64,000 nucleotides of DNA from Hyphomonadaceae bacterium (GTDB lineage: Bacteria; Pseudomonadota; Alphaproteobacteria; Caulobacterales; Aquidulcibacteraceae): contig JAHDXR010000009.1 in assembly GCA_023384105.1 (NCBI GenBank), positions 89,615-153,614 on the forward strand, in the 5' to 3' direction. The translations under genes were made by a program, and so were the position numbers. Below are positions 1-6,926 of the stretch, in pieces (the stretch's first letter is position 1; every line of letters starts with the position of its first letter). The notes beneath the pieces were generated by a model, which saw only the letters and a list, made by a program, of their open reading frames with translations, ran no database searches and was not told the DNA's origin.

Positions 1-329
1 TCGAACAGCACGAACTCCCAGCTCTGGTTGCCGCGTCCCGCCGCCTGCACGACCCGGCGTCCCACCGCCTCCAGGCGCCTTTGCGCCGCGGCGTTGTTCC
101 AGGCCGGCGTCTGCTGGCGCACCTGCTGCCATGCGGAAAGCGACGCCTGCGCCAATTGCGCCTCGTCGACGATGATGAACTGGCCCCGCCCGGTTTCAGG
201 GTTCTGATAGGTCTCGCACCCCGCCACCAGAACGATCGTCCCAGAAGCCAGCCCGCGCAACAGGTCGCGGCGGTCCAGCTTGGAGACGTCGATCAGCTTC
301 GCGCCGCTCTCGCCGTGATGTTCGCACAT
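1..329 (-). CDS. M48-family metalloprotease lipoprotein, N-terminal part (runs off window)
   Basis: Only the first ~109 codons are in the window. The ATG at 329 is preceded by AGGAGG, a strong ribosome binding site. An Arg-Arg pair precedes a hydrophobic stretch ending in VAGC (about residues 35-38), which looks like a Tat-type or lipobox signal, so the protein is probably a periplasmic lipoprotein. The following segment (GQFIIVDEAQLAQAS, then a helix ending in GRRVVQAAG) resembles the N-terminal region of Ste24p/BepA-like M48 zinc proteases. The HExxH motif would lie beyond the window edge and cannot be checked, so the family call rests on this N-terminal resemblance alone. Confidence 0.65.
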   Translation of the reverse strand, partial: MCEHHGESGAKLIDVSKLDRRDLLRGLASGTIVLVAGCETYQNPETGRGQFIIVDEAQLAQASLSAWQQVRQQTPAWNNAAAQRRLEAVGRRVVQAAGRGNQSWEFVLF

Positions 330-512
330 TGTCGTCCTCCTCGTCCGCGCCTCGCTCGACACCCTCTTTAGCCGCCATTTTCAGTTCGGGCACGCCCGAG
401 GCAAGTGCTCAGACGCCGGTCCGGACTTCTTCACCCGCGCCGTGGACAGACCGAACCCGCCCCGCTATAGACCCTCGCTCCGCGCCGGGACCCTGTTTCG
501 GCGGCTTGGGAC

Positions 513-588
513 GCCTGGGTAGCTCAGTTGGTAGAGCAGCGGATTGAAAATCCGCGTGTCGCTGGTTCGATTCCGGCCCCAGGCACCA
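513..588 (+). tRNA. tRNA-Phe (anticodon GAA)
   Basis: A 76-nt cloverleaf with acceptor GCCTGGG pairing CCCAGGC, discriminator A and an encoded CCA end. The D arm reads AGCTCAGTTGGTAGAGC, the anticodon loop TTGAAAA gives anticodon GAA, and the T arm carries GGTTCGATTCC. All stems pair. It stands alone between the M48 protease gene and feoA. Confidence 0.97.
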
Positions 589-646
589 GCGGCCTCCATG
601 CAACGCGACGCGGGCCTTGGCGAGCGACATGCCGCAGGCGCACCTA

Positions 647-663
647 TTGCAACTCATTCGCAA
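647..663 (+). promoter_or_regulatory. Predicted Fur box upstream of feoAB
   Basis: A 17-bp imperfect palindrome, TTGCAACTCATTCGCAA, lies 35 bp before the feoA ATG. Its reverse complement differs at only two positions from the site at 20523-20539 before the siderophore receptor. TTGC-N9-GCAA agrees with alphaproteobacterial Fur operators, so iron repression of feoAB is inferred. Confidence 0.7.
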
Positions 664-698
664 ATGTCTAGGTTTGCGCCCTCGTCGGGCGCGGACTC

Positions 699-932
699 AT
701 GAATATCAGCGACTTGGTAGAAGGCGGGCTGGCGCGAATTACCGCCATTGCGGCGCCCACCGCCGAACTTGAGGCGAAGCTGCGCGAGGTCGGCTTCTGC
801 GAGGGCGACCAGGTGCAGCTGCTGACGCGCGGTCCGTTCGGCGGCCAGCCGTTGGCCGTCCGGCTGAGCCGGCGCATCATCGCCATGCGCGGCGACGAAG
901 CGCACGCCATCATCGTGGAGCCCGCGCAGTGA
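699..932 (+). CDS. feoA: Ferrous iron transport protein FeoA
   Basis: A 77-residue SH3-like FeoA protein. The fold is visible in the pattern LVEGGLARITAI, then KLREVGFCEGDQV, LLTRGPFGGQPLAVRLSRRIIAMRGDEA and a C-terminal IIVEPA strand, the usual FeoA core at the usual length. It is a small cytoplasmic partner of the FeoB ferrous iron permease. The stop codon overlaps the GTG start of feoB (GTGA), so the two are translationally coupled. A Fur-type palindrome 35 bp upstream suggests iron repression. Confidence 0.93.
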   Translation: MNISDLVEGGLARITAIAAPTAELEAKLREVGFCEGDQVQLLTRGPFGGQPLAVRLSRRIIAMRGDEAHAIIVEPAQ

Positions 933-2758
933 GCGACGTGCGTCTGGCTCTCGTTGGCGCACCGAACTGCGGTAAGTCGACATTGTTCAACGGACTGACG
1001 GGCGGGCGCGCCAAGACCGCCAACTATGCCGGCGTCACCGTCGAGCGCCGCGTCGGCTGGTTCACGACGCCGGCGGCGTTTCGCGTCGAATTGCTCGATC
1101 TCCCCGGCATATACGGTCTCACCGCGCGCACGCTCGACGAACGCGTCGCCGCTGACACCATTCTCGGGCGCACTCCCGGAGAAGCCGCGCCGGATGGGCT
1201 GATCGTGCTCATCGATGCGAGCGACATCCGCACCCAACTGCACTTCATTCTGCAGGTGAAAGCGCTGGGCCGGCCCATGCTGCTTGCGCTCAACATGATC
1301 GATCTCGCCGAACGCGACGGCGTCAAGATCGACGTCGTCGCGCTCGAGCAAAGGCTGGGCATTCCTGTCGTGACGACACGCGCGACCCGCGCGAGCGGGC
1401 GCGCCGCCCTGCTCGAACGCCTCGACGACATGATCGGCGTGCTGAAGACCATCACGCCCGCCCGGAGCGCCGGCGAAGCGCCCTCGCTGAAGCAGCTGCA
1501 GCGCGACGCGCGCGCCATCGCCCGCGAGGTCATCCTGGCCGAACCGCCCGCGAACCGCGTCACGCGGGCGATCGACCGCGTGGTGCTGCACAAGATCGCC
1601 GGCCCCTTCATTCTTGCGACCATCCTGTTCCTGATGTTCCAGGCGGTGTTCACCTGGGCGGCGGCGCCCATGGACCTGATCGATCAGGGCTTCGGCGCGC
1701 TGGGAGAATGGGTGCAGACATCGTTGCCGGACAATTGGGTGCGCAGCCTGATCGCCGACGGCGTCATCGCGGGCGTGGGCAGCGTCATCGTCTTCCTGCC
1801 GCAGATCGTCGTTCTGTTCTCGCTCATCCTGCTGCTTGAAGCGTCGGGCTACATGGCGCGCGCAGCGTTCCTGATGGACGAGATCATGCTGCGCGTGGGC
1901 CTCAACGGACGCGCCTTCATCCCGCTCCTGTCGAGCTTCGCCTGCGCCATTCCGGGCATGATGGCCGCGCGCACGATCGAAAACGAACGCGACCGGCTCA
2001 CCACGATCATGATCGCGCCGCTGATGACGTGCTCGGCGCGGCTGCCGGTCTATACACTGATCATCGCCGCCTTCATTCCCGCCACCAAGGTCGGTCCGTT
2101 CGGTCTGCAGGGACTGGTGATGTTCGCGCTCTACGCAGTGGGCGTGCTGAGCGCGCTCGTCGTCGCCTTCATTCTGAAGCGCACGGTGACGAAAGGCCCC
2201 CCGCAAGCGCTGCTCATGGAGCTGCCGACGTACAAACTTCCGGACCTGCAGGACTTCCTCATCAATCTGGCGTCGCGCGCCTGGGCTTTCCTGCGCCGCG
2301 CCGGCGGCATGATCTTCGCGGTCACCGTGGTGCTGTGGTTCCTGTCGAGCTTTCCCGCCTCCGCCGAGAGCATTCGCGACTCCTTCGCCGGCATGATCGG
2401 CTCCTGGATCGAACCGATCCTGAAGCCAATCGGCTTCAATCTCGAGATCGCCATAGCGCTGGTGCCGGGCATGGCTGCGCGGGAGGTGGCTGTCGCCGCG
2501 CTCGGCACCGTCTACGCCCTTCAGGGCGCCGACGAAGGCAGCCTCGTCGGCGTGCTGCAGAACGCCTGGTCCTTGCCCACCGCGCTCGCCTTCCTCGCCT
2601 GGTACGTCTACGCGCCCCAATGTCTGGCGAGCCTCGCCGTGGCGCGGCGCGAGACGAACTCATGGCGCTGGACGGCGCTGATGATCGCCTATCTCTTCGC
2701 TCTGGCCTACGTCGCCGCCGGCGCGACCTATTGGATCGCATCGGCCGCGGGACTTTAG
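929..2758 (+). CDS. feoB: Ferrous iron transporter FeoB
   Basis: A 609-residue inner-membrane Fe(II) transporter with an N-terminal GTPase. G1 is GAPNCGKST (residues 10-18), G3 is DLPG (57-60) and the base-specificity motif is NMID (122-125). From about residue 215 the protein is a series of hydrophobic segments including the Gate/core sequence SFACAIPGMMAARTI and a second GMAAREV motif, typical of FeoB. It is shorter than the ~770-residue enterobacterial form, as in many alphaproteobacteria. It starts at a GTG that overlaps the feoA stop. No FeoC-like gene follows; the next gene is the molbindin. Confidence 0.95.
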   Translation: MSDVRLALVGAPNCGKSTLFNGLTGGRAKTANYAGVTVERRVGWFTTPAAFRVELLDLPGIYGLTARTLDERVAADTILGRTPGEAAPDGLIVLIDASDIRTQLHFILQVKALGRPMLLALNMIDLAERDGVKIDVVALEQRLGIPVVTTRATRASGRAALLERLDDMIGVLKTITPARSAGEAPSLKQLQRDARAIAREVILAEPPANRVTRAIDRVVLHKIAGPFILATILFLMFQAVFTWAAAPMDLIDQGFGALGEWVQTSLPDNWVRSLIADGVIAGVGSVIVFLPQIVVLFSLILLLEASGYMARAAFLMDEIMLRVGLNGRAFIPLLSSFACAIPGMMAARTIENERDRLTTIMIAPLMTCSARLPVYTLIIAAFIPATKVGPFGLQGLVMFALYAVGVLSALVVAFILKRTVTKGPPQALLMELPTYKLPDLQDFLINLASRAWAFLRRAGGMIFAVTVVLWFLSSFPASAESIRDSFAGMIGSWIEPILKPIGFNLEIAIALVPGMAAREVAVAALGTVYALQGADEGSLVGVLQNAWSLPTALAFLAWYVYAPQCLASLAVARRETNSWRWTALMIAYLFALAYVAAGATYWIASAAGL

Positions 2759-2835
2759 AGCGAGCGCGGCGTAGAGTGCCGAACTCATTTGTCCGGCCGC
2801 CAGATGCCGGCGCCTGTCAAAGCGAGGTCGCTCAC

Positions 2836-3042
2836 ATGAGAATTAGCGCGCGGAACCAGATTCCCGGAAAGATCGTGCAGGTCGCCAAGGGCCAGACGAC
2901 GGCGCATGTGCGGGTCGATATCGGCAACGGCGTCATCGTCACCTCCTCGATCACCAACGAGGCCGTCGACGACCTCGGGCTGAAGCCGGGCGACGATGTC
3001 GTGGCCATCGTCAAGGCGTCCGACGTCATGATCGGGAAGTAG
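2836..3042 (+). CDS. Mop-type molbindin (single TOBE domain)
   Basis: A 68-residue protein consisting of one TOBE/Mop domain: SARNQIPGKIVQVAKGQT, then VRVDIGNGVIVTSSIT, NEAVDDLGLKPGDDVVAIVKASDVMIGK. Members of this family oligomerise and bind molybdate or tungstate in the cytoplasm, acting as storage or buffer proteins. It converges on the Mo-import operon, its 3' end overlapping the TrmO-like gene by 17 bp. The ModE-like regulator at 9127 lacks a TOBE part, so this free TOBE protein could help in sensing, though that is only an inference. I see no ModE-like operator upstream of it. Confidence 0.88.
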   Translation: MRISARNQIPGKIVQVAKGQTTAHVRVDIGNGVIVTSSITNEAVDDLGLKPGDDVVAIVKASDVMIGK

Positions 3043-3508
3043 CGGCCTCCGGCGCCGGCGGCGTAAAGCAGCGGCGGCCGGGTTTGATGTCGAGAAGCGG
3101 CGTGCCGTCGACGCAGTCGAGCCCGCGCACGAAAAGGCGGCCGCCCTCGATACGCTCCAGCGAGACGATCGACGTCGCAATCGGATTGGGCCTGATCGGC
3201 GAGCGCAGCGAAAAAGTTCCACGAACGCGGCCGTCATTGGCCGGGTTCTGGCGCACGAGATCGCGCCGGGACTGGTTCATCCAATAGAGGATTTCCAGCC
3301 TTGGATATTGGGCGACGCCGTCAAGCGCCTCGATCCAGGGCGCGAACACTTCGATCACGCATAGCGGACCGTCAAGCGCGCCCTGGCGCGGACAATCGGC
3401 GCGCTGCGTCCACGGCGTATGAATGCGGCCTATGAAGGTCAGGCCGGCGTCCGTGGTTGCAGGCGGCGCGACGGCCGCTTCTCCGGCGCGTAAGTCAATG
3501 TCCGACAT
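3026..3508 (-). CDS. TrmO/TsaA-like protein
   Basis: A 160-residue protein of the TsaA/YaeB (TrmO) family. TrmO adds the methyl group of m6t6A37 on tRNA-Thr using SAM. Visible family features are the opening strand LTFIGRIHTPW, the block YPRLEILYWMNQSRRDLVRQNP and the signature RSPIRPNPIATSIV followed by VRGLDCVDGTPLLDIKP. I chose the ATG at 3508, preceded by GAAGAGG, because the longer upstream reading overlaps the ATPase gene and has no family-like sequence. It is the last gene of the minus-strand molybdenum transport operon. Small TsaA proteins in metal operons may not be tRNA methylases, so the substrate is open. Confidence 0.75.
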   Translation of the reverse strand: MSDIDLRAGEAAVAPPATTDAGLTFIGRIHTPWTQRADCPRQGALDGPLCVIEVFAPWIEALDGVAQYPRLEILYWMNQSRRDLVRQNPANDGRVRGTFSLRSPIRPNPIATSIVSLERIEGGRLFVRGLDCVDGTPLLDIKPGRRCFTPPAPEAATSRS

Positions 3509-3521
3509 AACCTCTTCGTCC

Positions 3522-4304
3522 TCACATGCCGAATGTCCGCAAAGCCGACGCGCAGACCTTGCGGCCGACGCCGTCGACCGACACGATCTCGACCTCGACG
3601 CCATAGAGCGCCCCGAGCGTCGCCGATGTCATCACCGCGTCGGGCGCTCCCGCCGCCAGCAGCCGCCCGCCCTTCATCAGCGCAACGCGATCGGCGCAAC
3701 GGAAGGCGTGGTCGGGATCGTGCGTGGAGAACAGCACGGACAAGCCCTCCGCCGCCAGACCGGCGATTTCCGCAAGCACGCGCGCCTGGTTGCCGAGGTC
3801 GAGATTGGCGGTCGGCTCGTCCATCACGAGGCAGCGCGGCTCTTGCGCAAGCGCCCGCGCGATCAGGACCAATTGGCGTTCGCCGCCGCTGATCTGAGTG
3901 TAGGGCGCCGAAGCCAGTTGCTCGATTCGAAGCTTGGCGAGCGCGGCCTGCGCGACGGCGCGGTCCTTGTCGTTCGGCGCCTCGAACAGCCCCACGCGCG
4001 CGGCGCGGCCCATGAGCACGACGTCCGCCACCGTGAACGGAAAGAAGGCGGCGTGCGCCTGCGGCACATAGGCGAGCGCGCGGGCGATCTCCTGCCGTGC
4101 GAGACCGAATAGAGGACGCCCGTCCAGCAGCACCTCGCCTGCCAATGGCGCCAGCAGGCCGAGCAGCGTCTTGAACAGCGATGTCTTGCCGGCGCCGTTC
4201 GGCCCCAGCACGCAGAGCGCCTCGCCCCCGCCGACAACGAGGTTCAAGCCTCGCCCCAGCGGCGTCCCGCGATAGCCGAAGTCGAGCGCGCGCGCTTCCA
4301 GCAT
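3522..4304 (-). CDS. FecCD-type ABC importer ATPase (probable molybdate/tungstate, MolC-like)
   Basis: A 260-residue ABC ATPase with Walker A GPNGAGKTS (residues 34-42), Q-loop near VPQAH (80-84), signature ISGGERQ (138-144), Walker B CLVMDEP (158-164) and switch His in STHDPDH. It belongs to the FecE/BtuD/MolC class that powers type II importers for metal chelates and, in Haemophilus MolBCA, molybdate/tungstate. Its ATG overlaps the permease stop codon by one base. The operon is headed by a receptor gene behind a ModE-like operator and is next to a molbindin, hence the molybdenum assignment. By sequence alone it could equally serve iron chelates or cobalamin. Confidence 0.85.
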   Translation of the reverse strand: MLEARALDFGYRGTPLGRGLNLVVGGGEALCVLGPNGAGKTSLFKTLLGLLAPLAGEVLLDGRPLFGLARQEIARALAYVPQAHAAFFPFTVADVVLMGRAARVGLFEAPNDKDRAVAQAALAKLRIEQLASAPYTQISGGERQLVLIARALAQEPRCLVMDEPTANLDLGNQARVLAEIAGLAAEGLSVLFSTHDPDHAFRCADRVALMKGGRLLAAGAPDAVMTSATLGALYGVEVEIVSVDGVGRKVCASALRTFGM

Positions 4305-5332
4305 CAGCGCCAGCCTCGCGCCGCAATCGCCAGCAAGTAGAGAAAGAACGGCGCGCCAAGCCCCGCGGTCAGGACGCCCAGGGGAATCTCGACAGCGGCG
4401 GCGCTGCGGGCGACCAGATCGACTCCGACGAGGCACCCCCCGCCCAGCATGATCGAAGCCGGCAAGAGGCGGCCGAAGTCCGGCCCGACCAATGCGCGCG
4501 CCATGTGCGGCGTGAGCAGTCCGATCCAGCCGATCACGCCGGAGATGGAGACGGCCGCCGCCGTCATCAGTGTTGCGGCGGCGATCAGCACGGCGCGCAG
4601 CGCCCTGGTGTTCACGCCGAGCGCCCGCGCCTCCTCGTCGTCCAGCGACAGCAGATTCATGCGCCACCGCAGCAGAAACATCGGCGCAAGGCCCAGCAGC
4701 ATCGCCGGCAATACCGACAGCACGTCGCCGCGCGTGACCGCCGACAGGCTGCCGAGCAGCCAGTAGGTAATGGCCGGCAACTGATTGTAGGGATCGGCGA
4801 GCGTCTTGATCAGCGAAACGCAGGCGCCCAGCAATGCGCCGATGGCGACGCCCGCCAGCACAAGCACCAGCACCGGATCGTGCGCGCGCACCGCCGAACC
4901 GATGGCGTAAACAAGCGCGACCGCCGCAAGCCCGCCCACAAACGCCAAAGCCTGGATCGCCAGCAGGGGCAGTGCGAGATATATGCCCAGCACCGCGCCG
5001 AGGCTCGCGCCGGCGGTGACGCCAAGGATGTCCGGCGACACCAGCGGATTGCGGAAAAGCCCCTGATAGGCCGCGCCCGCCGCCGACAGCGCCGCGCCGA
5101 TGAGCAACGCCGCGACAACGCGCGGCAGGCGCACTTGCCAAATCACGGTCTCGACCGTCGGCGGCAGGCCCGACGGCGCCCCGGTCAGCCCCGCCCAGAT
5201 CGCGCGGACGATGTCGAGCGGCGCGACAGCATATTTTCCAAGCGCCAGCGATGCGATCACCAATACGACAAGGCTGAGCGGCGCAAGCCACCGGCGCACG
5301 CCGACGGATGTGACGGCGTCAGCGACAGACAT
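4304..5332 (-). CDS. FecCD-type ABC importer permease (probable molybdate/tungstate, MolB-like)
   Basis: A 342-residue FecCD/BtuC-family permease with about ten hydrophobic segments. Family markers are the N-terminal RLPRVVAALLIGAALSAAG, followed by YQGLFRNPLVSPDILGV, the central YWLLGSLS and the ATPase-contact region IGWIGLLTPHMAR. The start at 5332 gives a normal family length and overlaps the end of the DUF2478 gene by 14 bp. It forms the inner-membrane channel for the substrate delivered by the binding protein encoded at 5883-6923. Genes in this operon overlap or are a few bases apart, so they are surely co-transcribed. Confidence 0.87.
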   Translation of the reverse strand: MSVADAVTSVGVRRWLAPLSLVVLVIASLALGKYAVAPLDIVRAIWAGLTGAPSGLPPTVETVIWQVRLPRVVAALLIGAALSAAGAAYQGLFRNPLVSPDILGVTAGASLGAVLGIYLALPLLAIQALAFVGGLAAVALVYAIGSAVRAHDPVLVLVLAGVAIGALLGACVSLIKTLADPYNQLPAITYWLLGSLSAVTRGDVLSVLPAMLLGLAPMFLLRWRMNLLSLDDEEARALGVNTRALRAVLIAAATLMTAAAVSISGVIGWIGLLTPHMARALVGPDFGRLLPASIMLGGGCLVGVDLVARSAAAVEIPLGVLTAGLGAPFFLYLLAIAARGWR

Positions 5333-5876
5333 GCGCCACGCGTCGCACATGGCGCAGCAGCCAATCGTCCAGGTCCGCGCGGCGCGGCGCCAGGAGCTGC
5401 CCCGCCTCTCCGGTGAACCGGCGCCAGTCTTCAAGCCAAGGCTCGGCGACGAGGGTGAGAAACGGAATGCCGGCCGCCATGACGGCGAGCATGTCGTCGG
5501 CCAAGCCGCCGCCGCCGGCTTCAAGCTTCCCGAACCGGTTGGCGACAACGAGATCGGCGCCCGTCTCCACCGCGCGCCGCAATGCAACGCTGGCCCTCGC
5601 GACGCCGGCCGGATCGATCCGGCAGCCGGTCGCGCCAGGGCCGAGGTCCTGAAAGATGACCTGCTGTTCGCCGGTTTCCAGGTCGCGCAGCGCCGCGCCG
5701 CAGGCGCTGTCCTTGCCGCTGGCGAGGACATCCACCAGGCCGCGCACGACAACGCCGCGCACCAGCCAGTGATCGGCGAAGTTCGCAAGCAAGACGCTAT
5801 CGTCCATGACGCCAGGCGCATGCACGACCGCGGCGATGGCGGGCGCCGGTGACGTCAATTCATGTTCAGCAGACAT
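5319..5876 (-). CDS. DUF2478 protein of the molybdenum operon
   Basis: A 185-residue soluble protein matching the DUF2478 pattern: an N-terminal strand IAAVVHAP, then GVVVRGLVD, a central IFQDLGPGATGCRIDPAGVA, the block GADLVVANRFGKLEAGGGGL and C-terminal GIPFLTLVAEPWLEDWRRFTG. Proteins of this family are often encoded with molybdate transport genes in alphaproteobacteria and resemble nucleotide-binding proteins; no biochemical role is known to me. There is no classical P-loop here. It lies between the binding protein and permease genes, overlapping the permease start, which argues for a direct part in molybdenum handling. Confidence 0.72.
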   Translation of the reverse strand: MSAEHELTSPAPAIAAVVHAPGVMDDSVLLANFADHWLVRGVVVRGLVDVLASGKDSACGAALRDLETGEQQVIFQDLGPGATGCRIDPAGVARASVALRRAVETGADLVVANRFGKLEAGGGGLADDMLAVMAAGIPFLTLVAEPWLEDWRRFTGEAGQLLAPRRADLDDWLLRHVRRVAHVCR

Positions 5877-5882
5877 TTGGGC

Positions 5883-6923
5883 TCAACCCGACAACAGCTC
5901 CGTCAGCTGAGCATCGCTCAGCCGCACCTGATAAAACAACTCGTAGAACGCGCGCACCTCGCCGGGAAGGTCTTCAATGCCGCCGTACAGGATGGCGCGA
6001 AGCCAGCGCACGCCGATCAGCCGGTTTATCCCCGGCGGAGAATCGATCCAGCCGAATGGGAGAGAGGGCTGCACGAAAACGCGCCGCTCCCGAACAGCCT
6101 TGAGGCCAACCCAACGGCTGTCTCTAAGGAGCGCGTCGCGGAAGCGCCTATCCTGCGCGATGATCACGTCCGGATCCCAGGCGAGAATCTGCTCCGGCGA
6201 TATGATCGTGAGTCCGCCCTCGCCCGTGGCGGCCGCGACATTCTGCGCAATCGCTTCAATCAGCTCGGTGGTGATCGCGCCCGCGCGCGCCGTCTCCATT
6301 CCCGCCGGGCCGCGTCCGTAATAGACGCGAGGGCGCTCCCCCGCCGGCGCAGCCGCCAAGGCGGCGATCGCCTGGGTGACGCCATCCGCATAGTGCGCCA
6401 GGCGTTCTGCGCGCGCTTCGGCGCCGACGAGCCGCCCCAGCGTCCGAATTGTCTCCGCGCTCTTCTCGAACGCCCCGTCGAGCAGCACGTACGGAATCCC
6501 GGTTTGCTGCTGCACCCGATCGGCGAGCGAAGCGTAAGTGCGGTCGATCACCCCGCTGTCGAGAATGATATCCGGCGCCATCGCCGTCACCTGTTCGAGG
6601 TTCGCCGTGTTGGCGCGCCCCGTCAGCCGCCCGTGTACCGGCAGATTGTTGTAGGGCGGTGCGATGAAGGCTCTTTGCTCCGCCGACAAGGCGTACGCCC
6701 AGCCGGCCATTTTTTCCGGCGCCACTGCATAAAGGAGAATCGACGCGGGCGGTCCGGCGGCGAACACGCGCGAGACGCGCCGCGGCGGCGCCACCGCGCG
6801 TCCCGCCGCGTCGATAAACACATCGGGGGACGAATTCGAGCGCGCGCCGAGAAACACGGTGCCAGCCCCCGCCGCCACAGCGGCGGCGGCGCCCAGCGCG
6901 AGCATTTCCCGGCGCGTAGCCAT
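5883..6923 (-). CDS. Periplasmic substrate-binding protein of the molybdenum ABC importer
   Basis: A 346-residue cluster-A-II (FecB/BtuF/MolA-type) binding protein. The N-terminus TRREMLALGAAAAVAAGAG looks like a Tat signal. The two-lobe pattern is visible: VFAAGPPASILLYAVAPEKMAGW, then LEQVTAMAPDIILDSG at the end of lobe one, a long helix, and WDPDVIIAQDRRFRDALLRDSRW in lobe two. The segment PSLPFGWIDSPPGINRLIGVRWL is seen in FecB-like proteins of this operon type. It would carry substrate from the receptor encoded just upstream (3 bp away) to the FecCD permease. The ligand (molybdate, tungstate or a chelate) cannot be read from sequence. Confidence 0.82.
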   Translation of the reverse strand: MATRREMLALGAAAAVAAGAGTVFLGARSNSSPDVFIDAAGRAVAPPRRVSRVFAAGPPASILLYAVAPEKMAGWAYALSAEQRAFIAPPYNNLPVHGRLTGRANTANLEQVTAMAPDIILDSGVIDRTYASLADRVQQQTGIPYVLLDGAFEKSAETIRTLGRLVGAEARAERLAHYADGVTQAIAALAAAPAGERPRVYYGRGPAGMETARAGAITTELIEAIAQNVAAATGEGGLTIISPEQILAWDPDVIIAQDRRFRDALLRDSRWVGLKAVRERRVFVQPSLPFGWIDSPPGINRLIGVRWLRAILYGGIEDLPGEVRAFYELFYQVRLSDAQLTELLSG

Positions 6924-6926
6924 CGC

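Noticed and set aside
409..663. A minus-strand ORF across the tRNA-Phe gene (contains GPESNQRHADFQ)
   Set aside because: This is the well-known false protein read from the antisense strand of a tRNA gene. The cloverleaf explains the sequence.
668..2620. Long minus-strand ORF opposite feoB, and similar long antisense ORFs opposite the P-type ATPase, narG, narK, PatZ and phaC
   Set aside because: High GC keeps antisense frames open. The translations are Arg/Gly/His-rich without family motifs, while the other strand holds complete conserved genes.
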